Shown: one piece after another, positions 46,677 to 57,645 of the stretch
Layout of the letters: each line of letters opens with the position of its first letter
Numbering within the stretch: the stretch's first letter is position 1
Source: Mesorhizobium sp. RMAD-H1
Lineage (GTDB): Bacteria; Pseudomonadota; Alphaproteobacteria; Rhizobiales; Rhizobiaceae
Assembly (NCBI RefSeq): GCF_014191375.1
Contig: NZ_JACHWN010000002.1
Span: 496,001-560,000, forward strand
DNA length: 64,000 bases
Reading direction: 5' to 3'
Notes under the pieces: model-generated
Database searches by the model: none
The model's input: the letters and a program-made list of their open reading frames with translations, nothing else
Told to the model about the DNA's origin: nothing
Program-made: the position numbers and the translations under genes

Positions 46677-46898
46677 GGCACACCTCCTCCGGTGCCCCGC
46701 CCTTGCTTCCCGAAGTATGATCCCGTCGAGGGAAGCAGGCAAGCAAAGGCTGGCATTTCGCGCAGGCTTCCGTTATGGAAGCGCCGTTGCGCTTGTCGCG
46801 CACCGTAAGCGTCTCACGTCAGGCAACGCATTCAACCGGTCCCCGACCCGGAGGAATGCCATGCCAAGCACTTTCGTGATCGACGGACCCATTCTCCA

Positions 46899-47180
46899 AT
46901 GAGTGAGCTTATGAACTCGTATCGCGAACCCGCGTCACGCGGAAAGCTTCCGGCGCGCTATGCCTCCATCATCATGCCGCTGGTGCTACCGGTGCTGATG
47001 ACGTTCGTCGTCTCCGCCATCTCAACCCTCAAGGCGCTCGGGCCCACGGCCGCCTTCCTCAGGGAATGGCCCACCGCCTGGGCCCTGTCCTGGCTGGTGG
47101 CATTTCCCACGCTGCTGCTCGTCCTGCCGGTCGTGCGGCGCATCGTGGCGCTTGTCGTGGCCGGGCCGGCCAAATCATAG
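46899..47180 (+). CDS. DUF2798 membrane protein
   Basis: A 93-residue membrane protein with two hydrophobic segments (YASIIMPLVLPVLMTFVVSA and WALSWLVAFPTLLLVLPVVRRI) separated by LKALGPTAAFLREWPTAW, a DUF2798 arrangement. Its function is unknown. ATG at 46899 is listed; ATG at 46911 is equally plausible. A strong terminator follows at 47196. Confidence 0.8.
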   Translation: MSELMNSYREPASRGKLPARYASIIMPLVLPVLMTFVVSAISTLKALGPTAAFLREWPTAWALSWLVAFPTLLLVLPVVRRIVALVVAGPAKS

Positions 47181-47195
47181 CAATGCACGAAAACG

Positions 47196-47221
47196 AAAAG
47201 GGCGGCACAGGCCGCCCTTTT
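47196..47221. terminator. Bidirectional terminator between DUF2798 gene and rpoD
   Basis: Perfect hairpin AAAAGGGCGGC / GCCGCCCTTTT with a 4-nt loop. It ends both convergent genes. Confidence 0.9.
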
Positions 47222-47279
47222 TACCGATATCTGTCCTGCAAAGCCGATCAGCCGTCGAACGAGCGCAGCTCGCCTGTTT

Positions 47280-49298
<2,019 letters not shown>

Positions 49299-49636
49299 AT
49301 ATTCATCTCCAGGCGACCCGGTCGCTTTTAACTAAGGGGTAGAGAGTGCGGACGGCTTCGCCAATCGGGCTTCGCACATCGTCTTGATGATCAGCGAGTA
49401 GCTGTTTCCTGTTAATAGCCGATTAACCCTGTTTTCGGCCTCGCAGGAATTTCATATCCAGGCGGCGAACCACCTGTTTTCAGACAATTTTGCGGGAAAA
49501 ACCGCGGAGCCATTGCCGGTTTTCCATTTTTACCCAATGATTAAATCGTCCTGATTCCGTCATTTTGACCGCTCGTCAAGAGCGAGTCATCTGATTCGCT
49601 CCAAAAAAGCGAATCATTTTATGCACTGGTAGCGAA
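49299..49636. other. dnaG-rpoD intergenic region with inverted repeats
   Basis: The region contains a 25-bp inverted repeat with arms TGATTCGCT / AGCGAATCA at 49592-49616 and a third half-site (AGCGAATCAG) beside the dnaG stop near 49631. No gene is seen. It probably holds the rpoD promoter, which cannot be placed with confidence. Confidence 0.5.
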
Positions 49637-51601
49637 TCAGAAACCGCCGACCGGACGCCCGGACGGGATTCCAAATCCCTCGATCAATGCTTCAGTTGCC
49701 TCCGCCTTGCGGATTTCGTTCTGTATATCGATGAGACGCCCGAAAACTTCGCCCGTTTCATCCTCCATGAGCGCGGCTTCCACCGCTCTGAGCTCTTTAT
49801 GTAGAATTCTTGCGCGCTGATGCAAGTGAACAGCCTGCCGCAAGGCCTCGCGCGCGTCCTCTTCCGCCGCTCTTTCCGTCGCCGTCCAGATGCGGGCGCG
49901 CCGCACGATGGCCTCCAGCGCCTCGATCGCCTCGCCGTGGCCGGCCGCGCGCAGCGCCTCGCGCATCTCCGCCCCGCTCTGCAGATGGGCTTCCGCCATC
50001 GCATCCAGCATCGCCAGGTGCAGGCGGCGCAATTGCGGATGCTCGAGATCGAGCGCGGCCATCGCCTCGAAATCCTCCTCGATCAGCCGGGGATGGTTGA
50101 GGAGGATGAGCAGGATCGCCGTCTCGCGCAATGGCGGCATTGATGCCGAGGAGGCGCTTTTGACCAGCGAGGAGCGGGCGAGGCTTTCGGAAACGGCGAG
50201 CCGCGTGGGCGCTCCCCTGCCCCGCTGGCCGTATCCGCCCTGGCCATAGCCCCCCTGACCGAAATTGCGGCGGTTGCCTTGGCTGTTGCCGCCCTGCCGC
50301 GCCTGGCCGAAGAACTGTTGCGCTCGGTCGCGCATCTCCTGCACATAATGCCGCCGCACGTTCTCGTCGCCGATGCGCCCCGTGATCTCGCGTAAGCGCG
50401 CTTCCAGTTCGGCGCGCCGCTCCGGCGTGTCGAACACGCCGCCCGATGTCTCGCGCGTCCACAGCATGTCGGCGAGCGGCCGCGCATCCCTGAGCACCGC
50501 CTGGAACGCCTGGCTCCCCTCCGCCTTGACGAGATCGTCCGGGTCCTTGCCCTCCGGCAGCAGTGCGAAGCGCAGCGAGCGGCCGGGCTTCAACGCCGGC
50601 AGCCCGAGATCGACCGCGCGGTGGGCGGCGCGGATGCCTGCCTGGTCGCCATCGAAGCAGAGCACCGGCTCGGGGCTCATCCGCCACAGGAGCTCGAGCT
50701 GGTCCTCCGTCAGTGCCGTGCCGAGCGGCGCGACGACCTGATGGAACCCCGCCTGCGCCAGCGCGATGACATCCATATAGCCCTCGACGGCGATGACCGC
50801 CTTGGCCGGCTCGCCGCCCTGCGGCTGGCAGGCCTTGCGGGCGCGCTGCATGTTGTAGAGCATCCGCCCCTTGTGGAAGAGCTCGGTCTCAGGCGAGTTC
50901 AGATATTTGGCGGGCGCATCCGGCGACAGCGCCCGGCCGCCGAAGGCGACCACCCGCCCGCGCGTATCCTCGATCGGAAACATGACGCGGTCGCGGAAAC
51001 GGTCGTAGGAAACCGCGATGTCCTCGCCATGATAGACCAGGCCGCAGGCCTCGATCTGCTCGCGCGTCACGCCCTTGCCGGCCAGATATTCCTTCAGCGC
51101 ATTGCGGCTTTCCGGGGCATAGCCGAGGCGGAAGGCCTGCTGCGTCGCGGTCGAAAGGCCCCGGTCGCGCAAATAGGCGCGCGCCTTCGCCCCCGCCGCC
51201 GACTGCAATTGCTGCTCGAAGAAGCGCGCCGCCATATCCATCACATCGTGGAGCGTGGCGCGCTCGGCCTCGCGCTTTTCCGCTTCCGGGTCGCGCGCCG
51301 GCATCGGCACGCCGGCCATGTCGGCCACGCGCTGCACGGCCTCGGGGAAGCTCAGGCCCTCAAGCTCCGTCAGGAACTTGAAATGATCCCCCGTCAGGCC
51401 GCAGCCGAAGCAGTGATAGCGGCCCTTGCGGTCCTCGCAATGGAAGCTCGGCGTCTTTTCGCCATGGAACGGGCAGCAGGCCCAATAGTCACCCTTGGCG
51501 GCGTTGGTCTTCCTGCGGTCGAAGGAAACACGCGTCCCGATCAGCGTCGAGATCGGCACGCGGTCTCGTATCTCGTCGAGAAAGGAAGGCGGAAAACGCA
51601 T
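49637..51601 (-). CDS. dnaG: DNA primase
   Basis: A 654-residue primase. The N-terminal zinc finger is CPFHGEKTPSFHCEDRKGRYHCFGCG; the RNA-polymerase domain contains VMFPIEDTRGRVVAFGGR; the TOPRIM motif is in VIAVEGYMDVIAL and VLCFDGDQAG. A Gly/Gln-rich linker (GNSQGNRRNFGQGGYGQ) precedes the C-terminal DnaB-interacting domain. ATG at 51601 is preferred over the TTG two codons upstream. It synthesises primers for replication. Confidence 0.97.
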   Translation of the reverse strand: MRFPPSFLDEIRDRVPISTLIGTRVSFDRRKTNAAKGDYWACCPFHGEKTPSFHCEDRKGRYHCFGCGLTGDHFKFLTELEGLSFPEAVQRVADMAGVPMPARDPEAEKREAERATLHDVMDMAARFFEQQLQSAAGAKARAYLRDRGLSTATQQAFRLGYAPESRNALKEYLAGKGVTREQIEACGLVYHGEDIAVSYDRFRDRVMFPIEDTRGRVVAFGGRALSPDAPAKYLNSPETELFHKGRMLYNMQRARKACQPQGGEPAKAVIAVEGYMDVIALAQAGFHQVVAPLGTALTEDQLELLWRMSPEPVLCFDGDQAGIRAAHRAVDLGLPALKPGRSLRFALLPEGKDPDDLVKAEGSQAFQAVLRDARPLADMLWTRETSGGVFDTPERRAELEARLREITGRIGDENVRRHYVQEMRDRAQQFFGQARQGGNSQGNRRNFGQGGYGQGGYGQRGRGAPTRLAVSESLARSSLVKSASSASMPPLRETAILLILLNHPRLIEEDFEAMAALDLEHPQLRRLHLAMLDAMAEAHLQSGAEMREALRAAGHGEAIEALEAIVRRARIWTATERAAEEDAREALRQAVHLHQRARILHKELRAVEAALMEDETGEVFGRLIDIQNEIRKAEATEALIEGFGIPSGRPVGGF

Positions 51602-51999
51602 TTTCAAATCGCTCTGGGGGAACCGGCAGCTTCAAAGGCCATCCGGCATTATAGGCCAGACCCCTCTCGCACGCCACACGGCGAGTTGGCTTTATCCCCA
51701 CGCGAATTTGCATGCCCTGGATAATGCGATGATCGCCAGAACGCCTCGCATCCCGCAGAACGCCGGAATGCGACACCGATGGCGCGATCGCAAGGCCAAT
51801 CGTCATCAAACTGTCATAAAATCGTCACATGACTCATGGCGGATCGTGGGTTTCGGCCCCCTTTTCGCAGGCCGAAACTGTTTAGCCGGAACATATTTTG
51901 ACCTGTTAGGTTACATTAGTCTTTTCCTGTTAAGTTACGGTAGCTTGAACGGTGTTTCGGCCCTCAATCCGTAGCGCCTGCCCGGAAGGATGAGATCTC
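51602..51999. other. Regulatory intergenic region dnaG / Na-Pi cotransporter
   Basis: No gene is seen. It contains a triple-repeat Pho box (51800-51828), a stem GTTTCGGCC / GGCCGAAAC (51850-51878) and a direct repeat CCTGTTAGGTTAC / CCTGTTAAGTTAC (51902-51914 and 51926-51938), all in the leader of the cotransporter gene. Confidence 0.6.
51800..51828 (+). promoter_or_regulatory. Pho box upstream of Na/Pi cotransporter gene
   Basis: Three direct heptamers spaced exactly 11 bp apart are seen: TCGTCAT (51800), CTGTCAT (51811) and TCGTCAC (51822). The middle one is an exact PhoB half-site and the others each match at five or four positions. The box lies about 170 bp upstream of the GTG start. Confidence 0.78.
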
Positions 52000-53673
52000 G
52001 TGAACGGTTCTGTCGTCTTGCTGCATCTGGCCGGAGCGGTGGCCCTGCTCCTCTGGGCGACGCGCATGGTGCGCACGGGGGTGGAACGCACCTATGGCGA
52101 CCGCCTGCGCCGGCGGCTGCGCAGCGTGATGAAGCGGCCGGTGCTGGCGGTCGGCTTCGGCATGGCCATGGCCGTCGCCCTGCAAAGCTCGACCGCCGTC
52201 ACGCTTCTCGTCGGCTCCTTCGTCGGTTCCGGCTTCGTCAGCGGCATTGCCGGCCTCATGGCCGTTCGCGGCGCCGAGGTGGGCTCGGCGCTGGTCGTCA
52301 AGATCCTGAGCTATGACCTGACCCTCCTCGTGCCGATCTGCATCCTTGCCGGTACCATCATCTTCATGACGACGGAGCGCCGCGACTGGCGTCAAAACGG
52401 GCGCATCCTGGTCGGCATTGGCCTTCTCATCCTCTCGCTCGAAATGACCGGCCAGGCGACCGAACCGCTGCGCCACAGCCAGTTGCTGCCTGTTATCGTC
52501 AGCTACCTCTCGAGCGATCCGATCACCGCCTATCTGCTTGCCGCCCTCGTCACCTGGCTGTTCCATTCCAGCATTGCCGGCGTCATCCTGCTCATCAGCT
52601 TCGCCTCGCGGGGGCTCATCCAGCCGGAGCTCGGTCTCGTCATGGTGCTGGGCGTCAATCTCGGCTCCTCGGTCATCGCGCCGATCCTGACCCGCAGCGC
52701 GCCGCCCGAGACGCGCGTCGTGCCGCTCGGCAATCTCCTGATGCGCGGCGCCGGCTCGCTCATCGCGCTCACAATGTTCCTCACCTTCCATCCGCCGGTG
52801 AGCCTGCTCGGCAGCGATCCCGTCGACCAGATCGTCCACGCCCATATCCTGTTCAACCTCCTGATACTGCTGGCCGGCATCCCCCTTTCGGGGCTGGTGC
52901 TGCGCGCGACCGAGGCGCTGGTCAGCCTCAATGCGCCGAAGGCGAGGCCACATCAGCCTATGGCGATGGAGGAAGTCAGCGCGCTTGACCCGAGCGTTCT
53001 CGACACGCCGTCGCTGGCCCTTGCCAACGCGACGCGCGAGGTGGTGCGCGTCTGCGAGACAGTCGAACTGATGCTGCGGCGGATCATGGATCTCTATGAG
53101 AAGCCCGATCCGGTCCGCATCAAGGAGCTGGCGGCCCTTGATGATCTCGTCGACCGCCGCCATGCCGACATCAAGCTCTATCTCGCCCGCCTCGCCACCG
53201 GGAATCTTTCCGATTACGAGGCCTTGCGCACGCAGGAACTGCTCGGCGCCTGCGTCAAGCTGGAGCAGGTCGGCGACATCATCGTGCGCAACATGCTCGC
53301 CCATGCGCAGAAGAAGATGGACCGCAAGCTCGAATTCACCGAGGAAGGCTGGCGCGAGCTCTCGCAGTTCCACGCGCTGGTGGTCGCCAACGCCCATCTC
53401 GCCTTCAACGTGCTGATCTCGCGTGACGAGCATACCGCCCGCCAGCTCGTTCAGGAGAAGGACCGGCTGCGCGACATGGAAAAGGAAACCAGCCAGCAGC
53501 ATTTCTCGCGGCTGCGCGAAGGCACGACGCGCAGCGTCGAGACGAGCTCCATCCACCTCGATACCATCCGCGATCTGAAGCAGATCAACTCGCTGCTGGC
53601 CTCCATGGCCTATCCGGTCCTGGAGGAACAGGGCCTGCTTCGCGATACGAGGCTGAAGGTGGCGCAGAGCTGA
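52000..53673 (+). CDS. Na+/phosphate cotransporter with PhoU-like domain
   Basis: A 557-residue protein of the NptA/YjbB type. The N-terminal half has duplicated Na/Pi cotransport signatures ALQSSTAVTLLVGSFVG and LFHSSIAGVILLISF (QSS/HSS motifs), with about eight membrane segments; the C-terminal part (from about residue 330) is helical and PhoU-like (VCETVELMLRRIMDLYEKPDP, LEQVGDIIVRNMLAHAQKK). It imports or exports phosphate with sodium. The GTG start with GGATGAGAT upstream is used. A triple Pho box upstream suggests phosphate-starvation control. Confidence 0.9.
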   Translation: MNGSVVLLHLAGAVALLLWATRMVRTGVERTYGDRLRRRLRSVMKRPVLAVGFGMAMAVALQSSTAVTLLVGSFVGSGFVSGIAGLMAVRGAEVGSALVVKILSYDLTLLVPICILAGTIIFMTTERRDWRQNGRILVGIGLLILSLEMTGQATEPLRHSQLLPVIVSYLSSDPITAYLLAALVTWLFHSSIAGVILLISFASRGLIQPELGLVMVLGVNLGSSVIAPILTRSAPPETRVVPLGNLLMRGAGSLIALTMFLTFHPPVSLLGSDPVDQIVHAHILFNLLILLAGIPLSGLVLRATEALVSLNAPKARPHQPMAMEEVSALDPSVLDTPSLALANATREVVRVCETVELMLRRIMDLYEKPDPVRIKELAALDDLVDRRHADIKLYLARLATGNLSDYEALRTQELLGACVKLEQVGDIIVRNMLAHAQKKMDRKLEFTEEGWRELSQFHALVVANAHLAFNVLISRDEHTARQLVQEKDRLRDMEKETSQQHFSRLREGTTRSVETSSIHLDTIRDLKQINSLLASMAYPVLEEQGLLRDTRLKVAQS

Positions 53674-53706
53674 GTCAGTTTGATCTGATTTATTGGCCTG
53701 GAGATA

Positions 53707-54006
53707 TTAGATCCCCGGCGCAACGCCTTCCACGAGGACCAGATTACGGGATAATGCCGCGTCACGAAATGCGAGCGCCGCGGAATATTCCGGAGAGCTG
53801 TACCAGGCCCGAGCCCGGTCGGCATCGGGAAATTCAACAATTATGATTGGATTTGGCGACCACGCTCCTTCCAGCGTCTCCACTTTGCCACCGCGGACGA
53901 GATAGCGACCGCCATACTGGGTAATCGAATCGGCTGCACATGAACGGTAGGCTTCGAAAGCCTCGGGATTTCTGATCGTGACGTCTGAGATCAGGTAAAC
54001 GGCCAT
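53707..54006 (-). CDS. DUF1330 protein
   Basis: A 99-residue protein of the DUF1330 group, a dimeric ferredoxin-like fold (AVYLISDVTIRNPEAFEAYRS ... YGGRYLVRGGKVETLEG ... IIIVEFPDADRARAWYSSPEYSAALAFRDAA). Function unknown. ATG at 54006 has GGGGAA about 5 nt upstream; the longer frame to 54189 adds Pro/Arg-rich sequence without support. It stands alone between two housekeeping regions. Confidence 0.87.
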   Translation of the reverse strand: MAVYLISDVTIRNPEAFEAYRSCAADSITQYGGRYLVRGGKVETLEGAWSPNPIIIVEFPDADRARAWYSSPEYSAALAFRDAALSRNLVLVEGVAPGI

Positions 54007-54211
54007 CGGGTTCCCCATATTCAATATGGTTTGCGATCTGCCATCATATTGGTCGTCTTCCGAGATCGGCAATGGGGCGGGAGCGTTCCCGATCTGCCCC
54101 GGGAATCCATGGAAAGGCAAAAACGCCTGGCAGCTCTGTCGGCATTCCCCAAAAGCAAACGGCGGCCTGTTTCCAAGCCGCCGCCGCATTCTTCAAACCC
54201 TGTGCCCTGCC

Positions 54212-54664
54212 CTACTGGAGCAGTTCCTTGACGATGCCGCTCGCCTTGCTGAAGTCCATCTTGCCGGGGAAGCGCTCCTTCAGCGCATTCATGCACTTGC
54301 CCATGTCGCGCAGGCCGCCGGCACCGACTTCCTCCACGACATTGGCGCAGACCTTCTTCAGATCGGCCTCGCAAAGCTGCTCGGGCAGGAAGCCGCGGAT
54401 GATCTCGATCTCCGCGCGCTCGCCCTCGGCGAGTTCGAGGCGGTTGCCCTCCTCATAGATCCTGGCCGATTCCTCGCGCTGCTTGATCATCTTGACGAGG
54501 ATGGCGCGCAATTCGTCGTCCGAAACCGGATCCTTGCCCGCCGTGCGATGGGCGATGTCACGATCCTTCAGCGCCGCCATGATGAGGCGAAGCGTCGAAA
54601 TACGGCGTTTGTCCTGTGCCTTGAGAGCGGTAGTCAGTGCCTGGGCGATCTCGTCGCGCAGCAT
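54212..54664 (-). CDS. GatB/YqeY family protein
   Basis: A 150-residue YqeY-type protein. The N-terminal MLRDEIAQALTTALKAQDKRRISTL and the later GFLPEQLCEADLKKVC, VGAGGLRDMGKCMNAL segments are diagnostic, resembling the C-terminal tail of the GatB amidotransferase subunit. Its role is uncertain, possibly tRNA-related. AGGAG lies about 8 nt before the ATG at 54664. It is divergent from carA. Confidence 0.92.
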   Translation of the reverse strand: MLRDEIAQALTTALKAQDKRRISTLRLIMAALKDRDIAHRTAGKDPVSDDELRAILVKMIKQREESARIYEEGNRLELAEGERAEIEIIRGFLPEQLCEADLKKVCANVVEEVGAGGLRDMGKCMNALKERFPGKMDFSKASGIVKELLQ

Positions 54665-54787
54665 GGGGATATCTCCTGATTGGTTACCGAACATTAACGC
54701 TTCGTGAAGTCGAAATCAATTGCTGCCGGGGAGCAAGCAATTGAATTTCCTCACGAAATTATTCGGTGGAACGTTTGTTGTTAACGA

Positions 54788-54816
54788 TTGACCGAAGCGT
54801 CCGGTTTCTCTATTGT
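54788..54816 (+). promoter_or_regulatory. Candidate carA promoter
   Basis: TTGACC (54788-54793) and TATTGT (54811-54816) are separated by 17 bp, in a region about 130 bp upstream of carA. The match is typical of a housekeeping sigma-70 promoter. Confidence 0.55.
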
Positions 54817-54948
54817 CCAAAGCCTAGCTGGACATTGTCATGGACACGCGGCGGCAGGCTTTAATTGGCCCGTCGCGTTTTGTCATGTCATATGGAATGA
54901 AGCCGGCTGGCTTTCAAGCCCTGTTCAAGAACCGACCTGGAGTGCCCG

Positions 54949-56172
54949 ATGACCACCCCCGCCCCTAAGACAGCGCCGTGGACGACGACCAAACCGACCG
55001 CCCTGCTCGTTCTGGCTGATGGCACGGTCATCGAGGGCAAGGGCGTCGGCGCGACCGGTGCCGTCGAGGCCGAGGTCTGCTTCAACACCGCGCTGACGGG
55101 CTATCAGGAAATTCTGACCGACCCTTCCTATGCCGGGCAGATCGTCACCTTCACCTTTCCGCATATCGGCAATGTCGGAACCAATAATGAGGATATCGAA
55201 GACCTGACGCCGGCGAACCGTTCCGGTGCCGTCGGCGCGGTGTTCAAGGCGGATGTCACCGACCCCTCCAATTACCGCGCGGCCGCCCATCTCGACCAAT
55301 GGCTGAAGCAGCGGGGCATCATCGCGCTTTCCGGCATCGATACCCGCGCGCTGACGGCGCTGATCCGCGAGAAGGGAGCGCAGAATGCGGTCATCGCGCA
55401 TGATCCTTCCGGCGAATTCGATCTTCCCGCACTGAAGAAGCGCGCCGCCGCCTGGCACGGCCTTGAGAATCTCGATCTTGCCAAGGAGGTCACCTCCGGC
55501 CAGACCTCCGTCTGGACCGAGACGCCTTGGGCCTGGAACACGGGCTATGCCACCGAGGAGGCGCCGCGCTATCACGTGGTCGCCATCGATTACGGCGTGA
55601 AGCGCAACATCCTGCGCCTGATGGCCGGGCTCGGCGCCAAGGTCACGGTGCTGCCCGCCACGGCGACCGCCGAAGACGTGCTGGCGCATAATCCCGACGG
55701 CATTTTCCTGTCGAACGGCCCCGGTGATCCGGCGGCCACGGGCGAATATGCCGTCCCCACCATCAAGAAGCTGATCGAGACGGACATTCCGCTCTTCGGC
55801 ATCTGCCTCGGCCATCAGATGCTGGCGCTGGCGCTCGGCGCGAAGACGCAGAAGATGCATCAGGGCCATCACGGCGCCAACCACCCGGTCAAGGACCACA
55901 CCACGGGCAAGGTGGAAATCGTCTCGATGAACCACGGCTTCGCCGTCGATTCGGCCTCGCTGCCCAAGGGCGTCGACGAAACCCACATCTCTCTGTTCGA
56001 TGGCTCCAATTGCGGCCTGCGCCTTGCCGGCAAGCCGGTCTTCTCGGTGCAGCATCACCCGGAAGCCTCGCCTGGCCCTCAGGATTCGCATTATCTCTTC
56101 AACCGCTTCTTCAATCTGATCCGTGAGAAGAAGGGCGAGCCGGCGCTGCCGGAACGGCCGAAGGCGGCATGA
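54949..56172 (+). CDS. carA: Carbamoyl-phosphate synthase small subunit
   Basis: A 407-residue glutaminase subunit. The N-terminal domain (ALLVLADGTVIEGKGVG, NTALTGYQEILTDPSYAGQIV) is CarA-specific; the class I glutamine amidotransferase domain has the Cys nucleophile in FGICLGHQMLALALG and the HPE triad members in SVQHHPEASPGP. It hydrolyses glutamine and channels ammonia to CarB for arginine and pyrimidine synthesis. carB lies 4.5 kb away on the same strand, so the two are not contiguous. A terminator follows directly. Confidence 0.98.
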   Translation: MTTPAPKTAPWTTTKPTALLVLADGTVIEGKGVGATGAVEAEVCFNTALTGYQEILTDPSYAGQIVTFTFPHIGNVGTNNEDIEDLTPANRSGAVGAVFKADVTDPSNYRAAAHLDQWLKQRGIIALSGIDTRALTALIREKGAQNAVIAHDPSGEFDLPALKKRAAAWHGLENLDLAKEVTSGQTSVWTETPWAWNTGYATEEAPRYHVVAIDYGVKRNILRLMAGLGAKVTVLPATATAEDVLAHNPDGIFLSNGPGDPAATGEYAVPTIKKLIETDIPLFGICLGHQMLALALGAKTQKMHQGHHGANHPVKDHTTGKVEIVSMNHGFAVDSASLPKGVDETHISLFDGSNCGLRLAGKPVFSVQHHPEASPGPQDSHYLFNRFFNLIREKKGEPALPERPKAA

Positions 56173-56196
56173 CAAGCTGAAATATCGAAGATGAAG

Positions 56197-56223
56197 AAGC
56201 CGGCGCTATCCGCCGGCTTTTTT
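56197..56223 (+). terminator. carA terminator overlapping the 3' end of the Tet-type MFS gene
   Basis: Stem AAGCCGGCG / CGCCGGCTT with T-run. The CTA (stop codon TAG on the minus strand) of the convergent MFS gene lies in the loop, so its last codons form one arm. Confidence 0.82.
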
Positions 56224-57441
56224 CATTATTGGCGCCTTCACCTTGAAGACGAAGACCAGAAGTCCCACGAAAACGAACACGGCCGCGACGGCAAAGGGCG
56301 CGCCGGCAAAGGTGACGGGCGCGCTCGGCCCGGTGAAGAAACCGAACATCTGCGTGAAGATCAGCGGACCGATGATCGTCGTGATGCTGGAAAGGCTGGT
56401 AAGCGCCCCCTGCAGTTCGCCCTGCGCCGAGGGCGGCACCTTGGCGGCCGCGATGCTGCGCAGAGGCGGATCGGCAAGCCCTTCGAGCGCCGTCAGCAGG
56501 ATCACGGCATAGACCATCCAGCCCTGCCACGCGGCTGCATAGCCGAAAAGGCCGAGGGCACAGAAGGCAAGGCCGATCGCAGCCGTCTTCCACTCCCCCA
56601 GCACCGGCACGACGCGCGGCAGGATCACCCCCATGACGACGGCGCCGCCGATGCCGAATATGCCGAGCGACAGGCCGATCTGCCCCTCGCTCCAGCCATA
56701 GCGATAGGCGCCGACGAAAGCCCATACGGCGGGATAGACGGCATGGGCCAGCCAGTAGAGAAAGAAGACGAGCCCCACCCAGCCGATGCCGGGATAGTTG
56801 CGCATCTGCTTCAGCGCGCCGAGCGGATTGGCCCGCATCCATTCGAACTTGCGCCTGTGCTGCCGCTCCAGCGTCTCGGGCAGGAAGAGGAAGGCGACGG
56901 CGAAATTGGCGAAGGCAAGCGCGGCCGCGCCGTAGAACGGCACGCGCGGACCGAACTCGCCCAATATGCCGCCGAGCACCGGGCCGATGACGAACCCCGT
57001 GCCGAAGGCGATGCCGATCAGCCCGAAATTGCGCGCCCGGTTCTCGTCATTGCTGACATCGGCGATATAGGCGGAGGCCGTGGCGAAGCTCGCGCCGCTG
57101 ATGCCGGCGAGCACCCGCCCGACGAACAGCATCCAATAGCTCGTTGCGAGCGCGCAGATCAGATTGTCGATGGCGAAGGTCAGCACCGAGGCGAGCAGGA
57201 TCGGCCGCCGGCCGAACCGGTCGCTCAGGTTCCCGATCAGCGGCGCGAAGACGAACTGCATCCCCGCATAGACGAGCAGAAGCCAGCCGCCATCGATCGC
57301 CGCCTCGCTGAGGCTGGCGCCGGTCAGCTCTTCCAGGAATGCCGGCAGGACCGGCATGATGATGGCGATGCCGATGATGTCCAGGAACAGGATGACGAAA
57401 ACGAGCGATAGCCCGCGCCGGGCGAATTTTGGATCGATCAT
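56206..57441 (-). CDS. TCR/Tet-family MFS efflux transporter
   Basis: A 411-residue, 12-segment major facilitator. Segment 1 has FVILFLDIIGIAIIMPVLPAF with the Asp typical of Tet pumps, motif A is GNLSDRFGRRPILL, motif C is GFVIGPVLGGILG, and IGLSLGIFGIGGAVVMG is seen in the second half. It resembles tetracycline-type exporters (as in agrobacterial TetA), but no tetR-like repressor lies alongside, so the substrate is uncertain. The last codons are shared with the carA terminator. The gene is convergent with carA. Confidence 0.85.
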   Translation of the reverse strand: MIDPKFARRGLSLVFVILFLDIIGIAIIMPVLPAFLEELTGASLSEAAIDGGWLLLVYAGMQFVFAPLIGNLSDRFGRRPILLASVLTFAIDNLICALATSYWMLFVGRVLAGISGASFATASAYIADVSNDENRARNFGLIGIAFGTGFVIGPVLGGILGEFGPRVPFYGAAALAFANFAVAFLFLPETLERQHRRKFEWMRANPLGALKQMRNYPGIGWVGLVFFLYWLAHAVYPAVWAFVGAYRYGWSEGQIGLSLGIFGIGGAVVMGVILPRVVPVLGEWKTAAIGLAFCALGLFGYAAAWQGWMVYAVILLTALEGLADPPLRSIAAAKVPPSAQGELQGALTSLSSITTIIGPLIFTQMFGFFTGPSAPVTFAGAPFAVAAVFVFVGLLVFVFKVKAPIMKKAGG

Positions 57442-57593
57442 GGAAAACCCGAAATGAGAAAGCTCCCGATGGCGAGGCGGCCCGGGAGGCGAGATGCATA
57501 TTTGAAAAATTCAGGCGAAACAATCCAAGAACACATCAATATTGATGATGTCTATGGAGCGAAAACCTGATTTTTCAGCCGGTTTTCTACGAA

Positions 57594-57614
57594 AAAGGCG
57601 GCCGGTGCCGCCTT
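57594..57614 (-). terminator. Terminator after ypfJ-like gene
   Basis: Hairpin AAAGGCGG / CCGCCTTT with T-run on the minus strand, just downstream of the metallopeptidase gene. Confidence 0.8.
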
Positions 57615-57645
57615 TCTGCTTCCCAGCTGTCGCGGGTGAAAGGCG

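Noticed and set aside
49592-49616. LexA/SOS box near rpoD-dnaG
   Set aside because: The half-sites AGCGAATCA do not match the alphaproteobacterial GTTC-N7-GTTC pattern.
51964-53556. 530-codon minus-strand frame opposite the Na/Pi cotransporter
   Set aside because: Shadow frame with His/Asp/Glu/Arg low complexity.
56206-57645. A tetR repressor beside the Tet-type pump
   Set aside because: No repressor gene or frame with a TetR helix-turn-helix was found next to it, so a tetracycline-specific call was not made.
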